31,991 nucleotides of DNA from a virus. Of the stretch, positions 8,231 through 14,866 are shown piece after piece. The DNA is taken from the IMG/VR virus record IMGVR_UViG_3300022752_000253, positions 1-31,991 of that record, one strand, 5' to 3'. Position numbers and translations under genes: made by a program. A model generated the notes under the pieces. It was not told the origin of the DNA. It worked only from the letters and a program-made list of their open reading frames with translations, and did not search any database. How positions within the stretch are numbered: the stretch's first letter is position 1; every line of letters begins with the position of its first letter.

Positions 8231-8365
8231 CTATTCTTCTAGAGGTTCCCAAGCTCCCATTGTCGGGGTTTCCGGATACTTTGTTTCAGGTATTTCAGGA
8301 CTTTCATATGGCCTACTGCAACCAGACAAATACATAAAAAGCACTATTAGAATAATCCTAGTCAT
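8231..8365 (-). CDS. Tiny proline/glutamate-rich lipoprotein (44 aa)
   Basis: ATG at 8365 lies inside the 3' end of the DUF1796-like gene (8-base overlap) and is preceded by AGGAAAGG at about ten bases. The peptide starts MTRIILIVLFMYLSGC: one basic residue, a hydrophobic core and the lipobox LSGC, with the lipidated Cys at residue 16. The mature part is about 29 residues, acidic and proline rich (PYESPEIPETKYPETP). This is a convincing signal peptidase II substrate. Small phage lipoproteins of this kind include Rz1 spanins and superinfection-exclusion lipoproteins; the proline-rich tail recalls Rz1, but no Rz-like partner overlaps it. Position in the sugar-modification operon allows a surface-exclusion role. 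Function is open. Confidence 0.75.
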   Translation of the reverse strand: MTRIILIVLFMYLSGCSRPYESPEIPETKYPETPTMGAWEPLEE

Positions 8366-9002
8366 TTTTATACAGCCTTTCCTGTATCAATTTTTTGCAC
8401 CCATCCCATTTTGAGAATGGGCTTTCTGGGCTTTCAATGCAATAGATGTCATCTGAAATTTTGCCTTCTGGAATTACTGCAAGTCCATCTAGGGTCAAAA
8501 TCCTTGATCCAACAATATAGAGTAAGCTGAAATTTCCAAAGCCAAATACTTTAAGACTTTCCTTTATTTCATCCTGTTCCTTGTGGAACATATCAAAAAC
8601 ACCATCCATCCCAACCCCCTCAAGAAACCTAGCTGGCTCTGGATTGAAGTCCCTTAACCTTACAAAAAGGATATGTCCACCAAAGTCCCTTAAGCATATA
8701 AATCTTTTGCATCTATCCGTCATTTCCCTGTGGGCATTTTCAATGTCTGCCCTCTTCTGGTGTCCTATCCAAAATTCTAGCAGTTGCCCATAAAAACCAA
8801 CCCTAAATGTGTCCTCTTCGTCCCTGTTATTTTCTGGGCAAAGTATCTTCTTAAATTCTGTCTTTAGCAAAAACAAAAGATTCTTATGGGAACACCTGCC
8901 AAAATCAAACAAGCACCTCTCTGAATCAAATAATTCTCCCATCATCCTTACTGGATAACAGGATGCCCCAAGGCTAACAGCCTTATTTTTCTTGGGCATC
9001 AA
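8358..9002 (-). CDS. DUF1796-like putative cysteine peptidase (214 aa)
   Basis: The N-terminus VSLGASCYPVRMMGELFDSE followed by LFDFGRCSHKNLLFLL matches the start of the DUF1796 family (SLGxxCxxAxxL...PFDW...), annotated as putative papain-like cysteine peptidases; the candidate nucleophile is C15. The rest (FICLRDFGGHILFVRLRD, EQDEIKESLKVFGFGNFSLLYI) fits the alpha/beta body of that family. Members often sit in polysaccharide or surface-glycan gene clusters, which agrees with the glycosyltransferases downstream. ATG at 9002 overlaps the stop of the LamG-like gene. Activity has not been inferred beyond family resemblance; whether it cuts, transfers or only binds is unclear. Confidence 0.6.
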   Translation of the reverse strand: MMPKKNKAVSLGASCYPVRMMGELFDSERCLFDFGRCSHKNLLFLLKTEFKKILCPENNRDEEDTFRVGFYGQLLEFWIGHQKRADIENAHREMTDRCKRFICLRDFGGHILFVRLRDFNPEPARFLEGVGMDGVFDMFHKEQDEIKESLKVFGFGNFSLLYIVGSRILTLDGLAVIPEGKISDDIYCIESPESPFSKWDGCKKLIQERLYKND

Positions 9003-9748
9003 AGTCCATACTTTGTTCTAAACAATGAAATATAGGCATCAAGCTGTCCTGTTGTTAGCTCATAATCAAACAGAACAAGCTCTGCCAAATATGATCGAGA
9101 CGGCTGACCAAAACTGCTGTCTATGCCAACAACCATATCAGACCTTGATGTATTTCCAGCACCAACAACAGATGAAGAAATCTCCTCATCAATTCCATCA
9201 ACCTTTACCTGTCTTATTAGTGTTCCAGTTGCATTTGCACTATATGCAAAAATTGCAGGCTCTTCTGGATAAACATAGCTATAATAATTAGATGCTCCAA
9301 AATATGTCCCCCAATATAAAATCCCTGCCTTAAAGTCTGCTGAAACACAAGAATAAAGCCCGCCTCCACTACATTCAATAATGCAACCATATTGCCCAAG
9401 TCCAGTAACAGGAAGGGCAACTGCAACAACTGACTTTATGCTTGTTGCATCTGGTGATGCTTGCATTAGGCTTGAAACAATCCCACTCTTATTATCATAG
9501 ACAAAGAACAACGCTGGCTTTGATTGTAGGCCAGTTGCATAATAAACAGGCCCGTAGTCACCGGATGGATACAATGTTTTCCCATTCCCACTTTTATCTG
9601 CCCACTCTGTAACATACCCGCCACTTTGCGTCACCCCATAATCAGCACCCCACCAAGCATAAGGAGTGGCTAGGCTTGATCCAGCCTGTGCAACAGCAGT
9701 AATTGGCCTTCTACCTACCGCAATCCGGTTCCCGAAGCCGTAGCCCAC
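8999..9748 (-). CDS. LamG/concanavalin-like lectin-fold virion protein (249 aa)
   Basis: The motif series is that of LamG-like jelly rolls: AWWGADYGVTQSGGYVTEWA (31-50), DKSGNG (51-56), a GLQSKPALFF strand, central beta strands, and the closing AELVLFDYELTTGQLDAY followed by RTKYGL at the C-terminus. In phages this fold usually forms a sugar-binding or protein-protein decoration domain on fibres or the capsid. It begins five bases after the small capsid-associated gene at 9753 and ends with an ATGA overlap into the DUF1796-like gene, so it links the head genes to the modification genes. It may be the virion display or target of the sugar pathway; that is inference. No signal peptide is present. 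Confidence 0.75.
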   Translation of the reverse strand: MGYGFGNRIAVGRRPITAVAQAGSSLATPYAWWGADYGVTQSGGYVTEWADKSGNGKTLYPSGDYGPVYYATGLQSKPALFFVYDNKSGIVSSLMQASPDATSIKSVVAVALPVTGLGQYGCIIECSGGGLYSCVSADFKAGILYWGTYFGASNYYSYVYPEEPAIFAYSANATGTLIRQVKVDGIDEEISSSVVGAGNTSRSDMVVGIDSSFGQPSRSYLAELVLFDYELTTGQLDAYISLFRTKYGL

Positions 9749-9752
9749 GGGA

Positions 9753-10043
9753 TTAGTCTCCGATGGCTAAAACAACGCCAGAATGGATCTGGAAGGACGA
9801 TACATCGCCAGCCAAATAGGTTCCGGCTGGGATCGTGGTAGCATTCGCAAGGGTCACGCTGGCGATATTGCCCATGCCCGTAACCGAAGATGTGATTGCA
9901 TAGAACTTGGAATCCGTGATGGCTACCAATCCGGCAAAGCTTCCGGTAACGGCACTGCCAGTTGTGGAGACATACTGGGTCTGCGGACGAGCCGCATGGC
10001 TAATTTGGTCGTAGTAGGGTTCGGAGTTTGTTAAGTCTGCCAT
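9753..10043 (-). CDS. Small capsid-associated structural protein (96 aa), paralogue of 12935-13228
   Basis: The protein has the pattern of a small beta protein often found next to phage major capsid genes: GSFAGLVAITDSKFYAITS, a weakly conserved middle with TIPAGTYLAGDVSSFQIHSG, and VVLAIGD at the end. A second copy lies on the opposite strand at 12935-13228 and shares MA(D/E), YY, ARxx, VTG, GLVAI, KF, and QIHSG(V/M)V in the same order. A GAAAGAA Shine-Dalgarno lies about ten bases upstream of ATG 10043. It is separated from the capsid gene by a rho-independent terminator, so it may depend on read-through or its own start. Head fibre or decoration is the likely job. Confidence 0.65.
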   Translation of the reverse strand: MADLTNSEPYYDQISHAARPQTQYVSTTGSAVTGSFAGLVAITDSKFYAITSSVTGMGNIASVTLANATTIPAGTYLAGDVSSFQIHSGVVLAIGD

Positions 10044-10063
10044 AATACTTATTCTTTCATGTC

Positions 10064-10101
10064 AAAAGAAAGAGGGGGACAGGATTTCTCCCATCCCCCT
10101 C
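10064..10101 (-). terminator. Rho-independent terminator after the major capsid gene
   Basis: On the minus strand an 8-bp perfect stem GAGGGGGA/TCCCCCTC (10101-10094 with 10079-10072) encloses a 14-base loop and is followed by TTTCTTTT (10071-10064). It lies 23 bases after the capsid stop codon and before the next gene, so it would set a high level of capsid transcript with only partial read-through. Confidence 0.85.
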
Positions 10102-10123
10102 CTTCCAACCTAGAGGAACCAAA

Positions 10124-11086
10124 TTACGAGGCGGAGTAGTTCGTGGTGATGAGTTCCACCGAAGTCTCATCGATCACCTTGACCGCACGATTCGAGCGGA
10201 CACGGAGGATGTTGGAACGGCGGATTTCGTCACGATAGCTCTCGGTGACGAAAGGAGCGGAGGTGTCTTCGCTCCACACAATCGTCCGACCCACGCCACC
10301 AGCGGCGAAGTCACCACCAGCAACATAGCCAACGGCGATGTAGGTGCTGGGCAGGATGAAGCCACCGGAGAAGGTAGCACCCTTAGCCGCGGTGTTCTTT
10401 GCGGCCTTGCCGACCAAGCACTTCTCAACGCCAGCCACATTCGCAATCTCCTGCTCGGAGAGCAAGCGAACGCTGTTCGAGGCAACAACGCCGAACATCT
10501 GATTCTGCGCCAGCGGGGAACGCCGGATCAGATCAAACACTTCCTGATTCATAATGACCGCATTCGGAATAACTCCGTTCTTGAGGAGACGCTGTTTCGC
10601 AGCGGCCACATCAGCGGGGAAGTTGATCGTGGAGAGGTTCGTGTTCGTATAGTTCACTAGCGGGTTAGTCGCCGTGAAGGTTCCGGTATCGAACAGGGCC
10701 GAAGCCACATCAACCTCGTGTCCGATGGTGATACTGCGGAGCAGAAGCTTCGCAGTTTCGGTTTCCAGTCCGAAGAAACGAGACACATCGGCGGCGAGCG
10801 CATCCGGCACGACCTCCTCCAGTCCGAATTCGTTGCAGGTAAAGTTGTCGTTATCGAAGGCACGGGAGGTGCGGGGGTAGGAGCTGCCGGGAGCCACTTT
10901 GGAGGCATCCGAATTCAGAAGCTCGGCATTGCCGAGTTTCAGCTTCAGATACTGACCAGCACGGACGGAGCTATTATAGACGGGGAACACTTCCGAGCCG
11001 ATGAAGCCCTGATCGGCGTTCGCCGCTTGGATGATAGCCGTGGTGATGTCGCCACGGAGGGTTGCGCCAGAGGTGAGATAACTCAT
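10124..11086 (-). CDS. Major capsid protein (lambda E/HK97-fold type, 320 aa)
   Basis: Length, position after protease/scaffold and decoration genes, and sequence pattern identify the main shell protein. It opens MSYLTSGATLRGDITTAI, has the helix-rich region around LEEVVPDALAADVSRFFGLE (about 93-112), PNAVIMNQEVFDLIRRSP in the middle, and closes with the conserved strand region SAPFVTESYRDEIRRSNILR and AVKVIDETSVELI. The start ATG 11086 has an AAAGGA Shine-Dalgarno with ten-base spacing. Codon use is GC-rich compared with the surrounding accessory genes, as for a highly expressed gene. A strong terminator follows. The HK97 fold is expected from the family, not visible directly. Confidence 0.88.
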   Translation of the reverse strand: MSYLTSGATLRGDITTAIIQAANADQGFIGSEVFPVYNSSVRAGQYLKLKLGNAELLNSDASKVAPGSSYPRTSRAFDNDNFTCNEFGLEEVVPDALAADVSRFFGLETETAKLLLRSITIGHEVDVASALFDTGTFTATNPLVNYTNTNLSTINFPADVAAAKQRLLKNGVIPNAVIMNQEVFDLIRRSPLAQNQMFGVVASNSVRLLSEQEIANVAGVEKCLVGKAAKNTAAKGATFSGGFILPSTYIAVGYVAGGDFAAGGVGRTIVWSEDTSAPFVTESYRDEIRRSNILRVRSNRAVKVIDETSVELITTNYSAS

Positions 11087-11107
11087 GTTTTTGTGTCCTT
11101 TCTATAA

Positions 11108-11461
11108 TTATCGGGTGAAAAACACCTCGACAATAGTTCCAGAGGCACTGCCGTTACGGGCAACGCCAGCCGTGATAGCACCACCAGCCGTGGAAGTGCT
11201 AACCTGACCATTAATAGCCTGATAAACCAGCGTTCCGGCGGTAACCAAGCTGGCGGTACGGGCAAATTGCGAGGGCTGGTAAAGCTTAACAAGACCAACC
11301 TGACCGCTGGTCACATCCTGCTGAAGAACGCCAATTGCGTTACCAGCGGTGGCCGCGACCTGAGCGGTATTGTCGGTGGTGGTCATGCTAACGATGCTAT
11401 TCGCCGTAACCGAAGAGGCGAATGCCAGCGAGGCGTAGCCGTTATCGAATTGAGTTGCCAT
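11108..11461 (-). CDS. Head decoration protein (DUF2190/gpD-like, 117 aa)
   Basis: A small, Ala/Thr/Val/Gly-rich protein directly upstream of the capsid gene. The pattern ASSVTANSIVSMTTTDNTAQ followed by GNAIGVLQQDVTSGQ, VTAGTLVYQAINGQV and GAITAGVARNGSASGT is that of DUF2190-type capsid cement proteins, in which two similar beta units describe a short barrel. Start ATG 11461 has AAAGGA nine bases upstream. Together with the protease/scaffold and capsid genes it forms the usual protease-decoration-shell trio of lambda-like heads. It probably binds trimer sites on the expanded capsid to stabilise it. Confidence 0.82.
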   Translation of the reverse strand: MATQFDNGYASLAFASSVTANSIVSMTTTDNTAQVAATAGNAIGVLQQDVTSGQVGLVKLYQPSQFARTASLVTAGTLVYQAINGQVSTSTAGGAITAGVARNGSASGTIVEVFFTR

Positions 11462-11478
11462 AATATTTTATCCTTTCT

Positions 11479-11973
11479 TTAGAGGACTTTGATTCCGCCA
11501 GCGGAAAGCTCTTTCCGATAGACTTCGTTGTATTTGCCGACACAAAGCCGAAGAGCCTCGGCCTTTGAGATGTTGTTTTGCTTCATCTCGAAATTCACAT
11601 AATCCGCAAAGCTCTGGGGCTTCTTCTCCTCAACCGCAGGGGCAGAGTGAGCCACCGGAGCCGACACGATCTTGGAAAGCTCGGTGCGGATCTGGGTCAA
11701 AACGCTGGAAAGCTCATTCTTGGCGATGTTTTTCGCTTCGAAAGTGCCAGCCACCGCAGTCTCGTCTTCCTTAGGCTTTTCCTGCTTCTTGGTGGTCGTG
11801 GTGGTCTCGGCAAGAGTTTCGGTTTTACCCGTCTTCTCTTCCTTGGGGGTGAGGGTATCTTCGATCTTCTTCAGACGATCCTCAAAGGACATCATCCGTT
11901 TTTCGAAATCACCCATGTCGTAAGTCTTTTCCGTTTTCTCCGTGGTAGGAGTGGTAGTCGTATCGGTGGTCAT
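11479..11973 (-). other. Possible internal start giving free scaffold (Nu3-like)
   Basis: An in-frame ATG at 11973 (M299, MTTDTTTTPTTEKTEK) lies exactly at the junction of protease and scaffold. Upstream on the minus strand is GAATTGAGTAATATG, with only a weak GAG. Translation from here would release a 164-residue scaffold, as lambda Nu3 is made from within gene C. This is by analogy and not proved by the weak ribosome site. Confidence 0.35.
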
Positions 11974-12867
11974 ATTACTCAATTCTTTTTTGTCAACCGA
12001 TACACAAACGGAATCCGCAGAAAAAAGCCCAGTTGGGTTTGCGGCGGGATGCTGTACCAGATCGGCAGAATAAAGCTCCTGACATCTGGCCACCTCAAGA
12101 TCCGTCCCATTTTGCTCGGACTGGCCGGAGAAAGAGATGCTGATCCCGAAAGAATCAGGAATTTCCTGAGCCAGATCCATATAATATTTCGCCCGATCTT
12201 CACGGCTTTTCAGGAAGGTAAGGTCGGCCAGAAGCTTCTCACCGCTATCATCGATCCGGAAGTTCGTAAGCTTGCCGACAATATCCCCGATGCCTGCTCC
12301 GTGATTCTCGTTAACCTTAACCCCGTTCCTGTAATTGTTGGCGCACTCCATGACTTGTTGCAAGGTCATCTGGTCGATCTGGAGTTTATGCCCCTTGGCC
12401 ATTCCGGTGGTGAGAACGGAAACTCCTTCGATGGTCATGTCCTCCAGTTCGTCCACATCATCATCTCCGACCATAGGCTCTTCTAGCGCAGGCACGATCT
12501 CTTCAGAATCGCTTCCGGCCTCCGAATCCTCGCTGGGGATTTCTTCAGAAGATTCTTCCATATCCTCGTAAAGTTCGGAGGCCACCTCGGCACGATCTCC
12601 GGCATCAGGAAACATTTCCGTCATCGCAGGATTTTTCACGAAACGATTGAGGAAATCTTGGAATGATTCGCCCTCATTGGGGGCCAGAAGAGTCTCCTCG
12701 CCTGCTTCCATGTTTTTACGCTTTTTCTGCTTGGTGCGGAAAATCGATGCCCCAACGGCATAACGCTGTTTTGTGTCGGGATAATCTTTTACGGCTGTTG
12801 CATTTGCCATAAATCCGGCAAGGAAATCAGCCATCCGTTGACCTTTTTTGGGGGTAGGTATGGGCAT
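11479..12867 (-). CDS. Prohead protease-scaffold fusion with duplicated N-terminal motif (462 aa)
   Basis: Three parts can be seen. Residues 12-44 and 68-101 are two similar helical units (DFLAGFM...YPDTKQRYAVGASIF and DFLNRFV...FPDAGDRAEVASELY), a motif common before phage proteases. After an acidic linker, residues about 145-295 are a prohead serine protease: GVSVLTTGMAKGHKL, NENHGAGIGDIVGKLTNFRI with candidate catalytic H189, and DSFGISISFSG with candidate S239/S243. Residues about 315-462 are a charged scaffold with a coiled-coil start (DFEKRMMSFEDRLKKIEDTL) and a compact helical tail. This mirrors the lambda C/Nu3 organisation. It would cut scaffold and other head proteins during maturation. 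Confidence 0.8.
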   Translation of the reverse strand: MPIPTPKKGQRMADFLAGFMANATAVKDYPDTKQRYAVGASIFRTKQKKRKNMEAGEETLLAPNEGESFQDFLNRFVKNPAMTEMFPDAGDRAEVASELYEDMEESSEEIPSEDSEAGSDSEEIVPALEEPMVGDDDVDELEDMTIEGVSVLTTGMAKGHKLQIDQMTLQQVMECANNYRNGVKVNENHGAGIGDIVGKLTNFRIDDSGEKLLADLTFLKSREDRAKYYMDLAQEIPDSFGISISFSGQSEQNGTDLEVARCQELYSADLVQHPAANPTGLFSADSVCVSVDKKELSNMTTDTTTTPTTEKTEKTYDMGDFEKRMMSFEDRLKKIEDTLTPKEEKTGKTETLAETTTTTKKQEKPKEDETAVAGTFEAKNIAKNELSSVLTQIRTELSKIVSAPVAHSAPAVEEKKPQSFADYVNFEMKQNNISKAEALRLCVGKYNEVYRKELSAGGIKVL

Positions 12868-12934
12868 ACCCTAGCTAGCCCTGTCAACTATATGTATAGC
12901 ACTTTGGAGTCTTAATTGACACTTCTTGCAATTT

Positions 12935-13228
12935 ATGGCCGAAACTGGGCAATCAATAGCTTATTATCAGGAAATTTTAACTGGTGCTAGGGGGGGGAAT
13001 GTTATCGATGCAAATGCTGGTCTTGTGACTGGAAACTGGGGACTTGTAGCAATTATACAAACTACAAAATTTCATACATTAACGGCAAACGGACTAGTTA
13101 ACGCATCTGCGCTTTCAAGCACTAGCTCTGGAAATGCGCCACAATTTTCGGCAGGATCTGATATCCGAACAACTATTACTGGAATTCAAATCCATTCTGG
13201 TATGGTTATTGCCTACGACCAGACCTAG
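12935..13228 (+). CDS. Plus-strand paralogue of the small capsid-associated protein (97 aa)
   Basis: ATG 12935 gives MAETGQSIAYYQEILTGARG, aligning from its first residue with MADLTNSEPYYDQISHAARP of the 9753-10043 gene; a TTG nine bases upstream is also open but aligns less well. Shared blocks are GLVAI, KF, T, SAGS/PAGT and QIHSG. It lies on the opposite strand to the head operon, its 5' end 67 bases from the protease start and its stop overlapping the stop of 13225-13431 at CTAG. No Shine-Dalgarno is obvious. It may give a second, differently timed version of a head decoration protein. That it is expressed is not certain. Confidence 0.65.
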   Translation: MAETGQSIAYYQEILTGARGGNVIDANAGLVTGNWGLVAIIQTTKFHTLTANGLVNASALSSTSSGNAPQFSAGSDIRTTITGIQIHSGMVIAYDQT

Positions 13229-13431
13229 ACCAAGGATTTAATCTTTGTCTCGACAAGATCCTTGACTTTAATTAAGGCCTCATATTCACAATTAGCCTCT
13301 ACGAATTCTGGCCATAACTGCCGTCCGTCTCTACCAACTATGACCCACCCATAAGGCCAAATCTCAACCGCCCTGTCTGCCTTGAGAATGGCTCGGATGT
13401 CTTCCGGTAGGTTAAAGGTCAAGATGCTCAT
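13225..13431 (-). CDS. Small phage protein of unknown function (68 aa)
   Basis: I do not recognise it. It starts MSILTFNLPEDIRAILKADR, contains a Trp/Gly-rich turn (EIWPYGWVIVGRDGRQLWPE), and ends in a charged helix with KVKDLVETKIKSLV. The centre could be a small beta sheet. ATG 13431 overlaps the stop of the 29-residue membrane peptide gene, so translation is coupled. Its stop overlaps the convergent plus-strand gene at CTAG (13225-13228). It is the last gene of a string of early-type small genes on the minus strand. Confidence 0.65.
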   Translation of the reverse strand: MSILTFNLPEDIRAILKADRAVEIWPYGWVIVGRDGRQLWPEFVEANCEYEALIKVKDLVETKIKSLV

Positions 13432-13517
13432 TTTATTAAAAGTTCCAGCCAGTCCCGAATGGCCATACCGACCACGATTCCTCCGGTGAACCAGATATAA
13501 TACTTTAGGTAGTTCAT
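13428..13517 (-). CDS. Micro-membrane protein (29 aa)
   Basis: ATG 13517 has a perfect AGGAGG at seven bases, the strongest ribosome site in this island. The peptide begins MNYLKYYIWFTGGIVVGMAI and ends RDWLELLIK: an aromatic N-terminal segment and one short membrane span (about residues 6-20), followed by a charged tail. It overlaps both neighbours by ATGA (13514-13517 and 13428-13431), so it is translated within a coupled chain. Single-span peptides of this size in phages can act in lysis control or exclusion; I cannot say which. Confidence 0.7.
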   Translation of the reverse strand: MNYLKYYIWFTGGIVVGMAIRDWLELLIK

Positions 13518-13720
13518 GCTGTTACCTCCTCATATAGTTTTACCGACCTGTTAGGCCCGTAGTAATATCCAGCACCGATATGTCGGGTTGGAAAGTTAAC
13601 GACCTTAACGCACTTGCCATGAATCTTGTTTATTTTCTCAAGTACCTGATAAGAGGTTTTGTCCGAATACTGGTAGAACAGATCTCCGATTTTCAAATCC
13701 TTAAATAGCTTAATGTTCAT
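13514..13720 (-). CDS. Small phage protein of unknown function (68 aa)
   Basis: The start is ATG 13720 (MNIKLFKDLKIGDLFYQYSD), chosen because AGAAAGGA stands nine bases upstream; the frame is open further back but without a ribosome site. The pattern LKIGDLFYQYSDKTSYQVLE, then KCVKVVNFPTRHIGAGYYYG, is that of a small SH3-like or KOW-like beta barrel often seen in phage early genes. The stop overlaps the start of the 29-residue peptide. No specific function is recognised. Confidence 0.7.
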   Translation of the reverse strand: MNIKLFKDLKIGDLFYQYSDKTSYQVLEKINKIHGKCVKVVNFPTRHIGAGYYYGPNRSVKLYEEVTA

Positions 13721-13739
13721 GGTTTCTATCCTTTCTTGG

Positions 13740-13946
13740 TTATCGATTCTGATAGAAGTCAGCCAGCTTGTAGGCCACCTGAATTTTGCTGGGAGCCTCA
13801 TAGTAAAGGTTATAATTGTCGTAATAGGCATAGAATACCTTTTTACCCTTACGGCAAAGCTCTCCAATCACGCTAGGTTCTAGGAATGCCTCCACCAGAT
13901 CGTAAAACCTGAAGGCATCCTGAAGTGTCTGGGTTTTTGTGTTCAT
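13740..13946 (-). CDS. Small phage protein of unknown function (68 aa)
   Basis: MNTKTQTLQDAFRFYDLVEA begins a largely helical protein rich in Tyr and Lys (KKVFYAYYDNYNLYYEA in the middle). ATG 13946 has the repeated leader AAGAAAGGAACCAAAGAC directly upstream, shared with the genes at 14329 and 14866. Nothing in it names a function. The shared leader puts it in the same expression class as its neighbours. Confidence 0.7.
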   Translation of the reverse strand: MNTKTQTLQDAFRFYDLVEAFLEPSVIGELCRKGKKVFYAYYDNYNLYYEAPSKIQVAYKLADFYQNR

Positions 13947-13966
13947 GTCTTTGGTTCCTTTCTTGG

Positions 13967-14329
13967 TTAAACTGCGAGATGCTGATTCCGATCCTCGATG
14001 TGCTTGATGAAGTGAGCGATGGTCTGGTCATAATTCTTTGAGGCCAACTCATCCAGAACGCTCTGGCTGAATCGTTTTGCACTCTTGATGAATTGCTTCA
14101 CGCCATTGAAAAGCACATAGCTCTCAACTTCGTATCCATCACCCTGCGACTTCTCAACGGCTTTGACAGACAAGTAGTACCCACGCTCATCCTGCTTATA
14201 GGTGAAGTAATTCAAACCGCCCTTGCTATAAAACAAGTTGACCTTGTAATAGTGGTTCGGTTTTACCTCAATCGGGATCTCTTTAATAGTTTTGGTTTGG
14301 TTGTATCGGTTGTTGAGTCGGTTGTTCAT
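13967..14329 (-). CDS. Small phage protein of unknown function (120 aa)
   Basis: It starts MNNRLNNRYNQTKTIKEIPI, with a run of beta strands (NHYYKVNLFYSKGGLNYFTY, RGYYLSVKAVEKSQGDGYEV) and a helical end (FSQSVLDELASKNYDQTIAH). The mix looks like an ssDNA- or nucleic-acid-related beta domain with a helical tail but I do not recognise a family. The start has the repeated leader, and a copy of the promoter-like element lies at 14361-14394 just upstream, so it probably begins its own transcript. Confidence 0.7.
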   Translation of the reverse strand: MNNRLNNRYNQTKTIKEIPIEVKPNHYYKVNLFYSKGGLNYFTYKQDERGYYLSVKAVEKSQGDGYEVESYVLFNGVKQFIKSAKRFSQSVLDELASKNYDQTIAHFIKHIEDRNQHLAV

Positions 14330-14354
14330 GTCTTTGGTTCCTTTCTTGTTGGCC

Positions 14355-14621
14355 TTACTCTACTATATCCGAAGTTGCTTGGCAAGGATTATTTTCTACA
14401 TTCTGATTGGGCAATTCAGTTGGAATGTAGCGACCCCTGCCATAAGCGACCCTAAGTAACCGCCCAGCCAACAACCTTGCTCCAACCTTTGTGTATCTGG
14501 TCGCCCTATTGATATCAGGCGTGTTCCATCCGTGTTGCCACAAATATTCTGGAGGATTGGTTTGGTCAGCTACCAGAACCCAAGTCAATTCCGATGGGTG
14601 GGGTCTTTTTCTCCATTTCAT
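14355..14621 (-). CDS. Small phage protein of unknown function (88 aa)
   Basis: Start chosen at ATG 14621 (MKWRKRPHPSELTWVLVADQ) because AAAGGA lies nine bases upstream; the open frame extends 12 codons further but reads through the leader. The protein is basic with Trp and Arg (YLWQHGWNTPDINRATRYTK, RLLRVAYGRGRYIPTEL). Its last 15 residues, ENNPCQATSDIVE, closely resemble the end of the 162-residue gene at 14893-15381 because the promoter-like element is embedded in the 3' end of both genes. Function unknown. Confidence 0.65.
   Translation of the reverse strand: MKWRKRPHPSELTWVLVADQTNPPEYLWQHGWNTPDINRATRYTKVGARLLAGRLLRVAYGRGRYIPTELPNQNVENNPCQATSDIVE
14361..14394 (-). promoter_or_regulatory. 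Promoter-like repeated element, copy B (before gene 14329)
   Basis: On the minus strand AAATAATCCTTGCCAAGC is followed, 12 bases after TTGCCA, by TATAGT (14367-14362). Same arrangement as copies A and C. The gene start with its Shine-Dalgarno lies about 30 bases downstream, a sensible leader. CTTGCCAAG is nearly a palindrome and may be an operator. Confidence 0.5.
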
Positions 14622-14650
14622 TTTATTTGTTCCTTTCTTGGTTGGTTTGC

Positions 14651-14866
14651 TTACCAAAACCGAGACAATAAATCTTTTGTCTCGGCCTCGGTTGCAATGT
14701 GGAAGCTGGCCTTGTCGATCCGGTCAACAAGGCTTGGTAATTCCTTTGCCCATCTGGCTTTGGCCTTTTTATAGGCCTCGCTTTTGTTTGTTGCCCATTC
14801 GGTATTGAATCCACCATCCTTGAAAAAGTAGGTGTATTCTTTGTTTTGTTTGGATGTTTTGTTCAT
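14651..14866 (-). CDS. Small phage protein of unknown function (71 aa)
   Basis: Start at ATG 14866 (MNKTSKQNKEYTYFFKDGGF), supported by the AAGAAAGGAACC leader; the frame is open 19 codons further upstream but that part is leader. The pattern EYTYFFKDGGFNTEWATNKS, then EAYKKAKARWAKELPSLVDR, then a short C-terminal helix, looks like a small alpha/beta protein. Copy C of the promoter-like element lies at 14899-14933. Not recognised. Confidence 0.7.
   Translation of the reverse strand: MNKTSKQNKEYTYFFKDGGFNTEWATNKSEAYKKAKARWAKELPSLVDRIDKASFHIATEAETKDLLSRFW

Noticed and set aside
8220-8414. 64-residue plus-strand open frame with a hydrophobic stretch
   Set aside because: It mirrors the minus-strand lipoprotein gene, which has lipobox and ribosome site; plus-strand frame has neither.
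11578-12486. 302-residue plus-strand open frame
   Set aside because: It is antisense to the protease-scaffold gene, with no ribosome site or family pattern; a shadow of the coding strand.
12868-12934. Divergent promoter between protease gene and plus-strand paralogue (TTGACA at 12916-12921 and TATACA on the minus strand)
   Set aside because: No -35/-10 pair has both acceptable hexamers and spacing that leaves the start codon downstream; left unannotated.
13231-13247. CAAGGAT-TTA-ATCTTTG inverted repeat as a bidirectional terminator between convergent genes
   Set aside because: It lies within the 3' coding end of 13225-13431, the stem has a G-T pair and there is no T-run.
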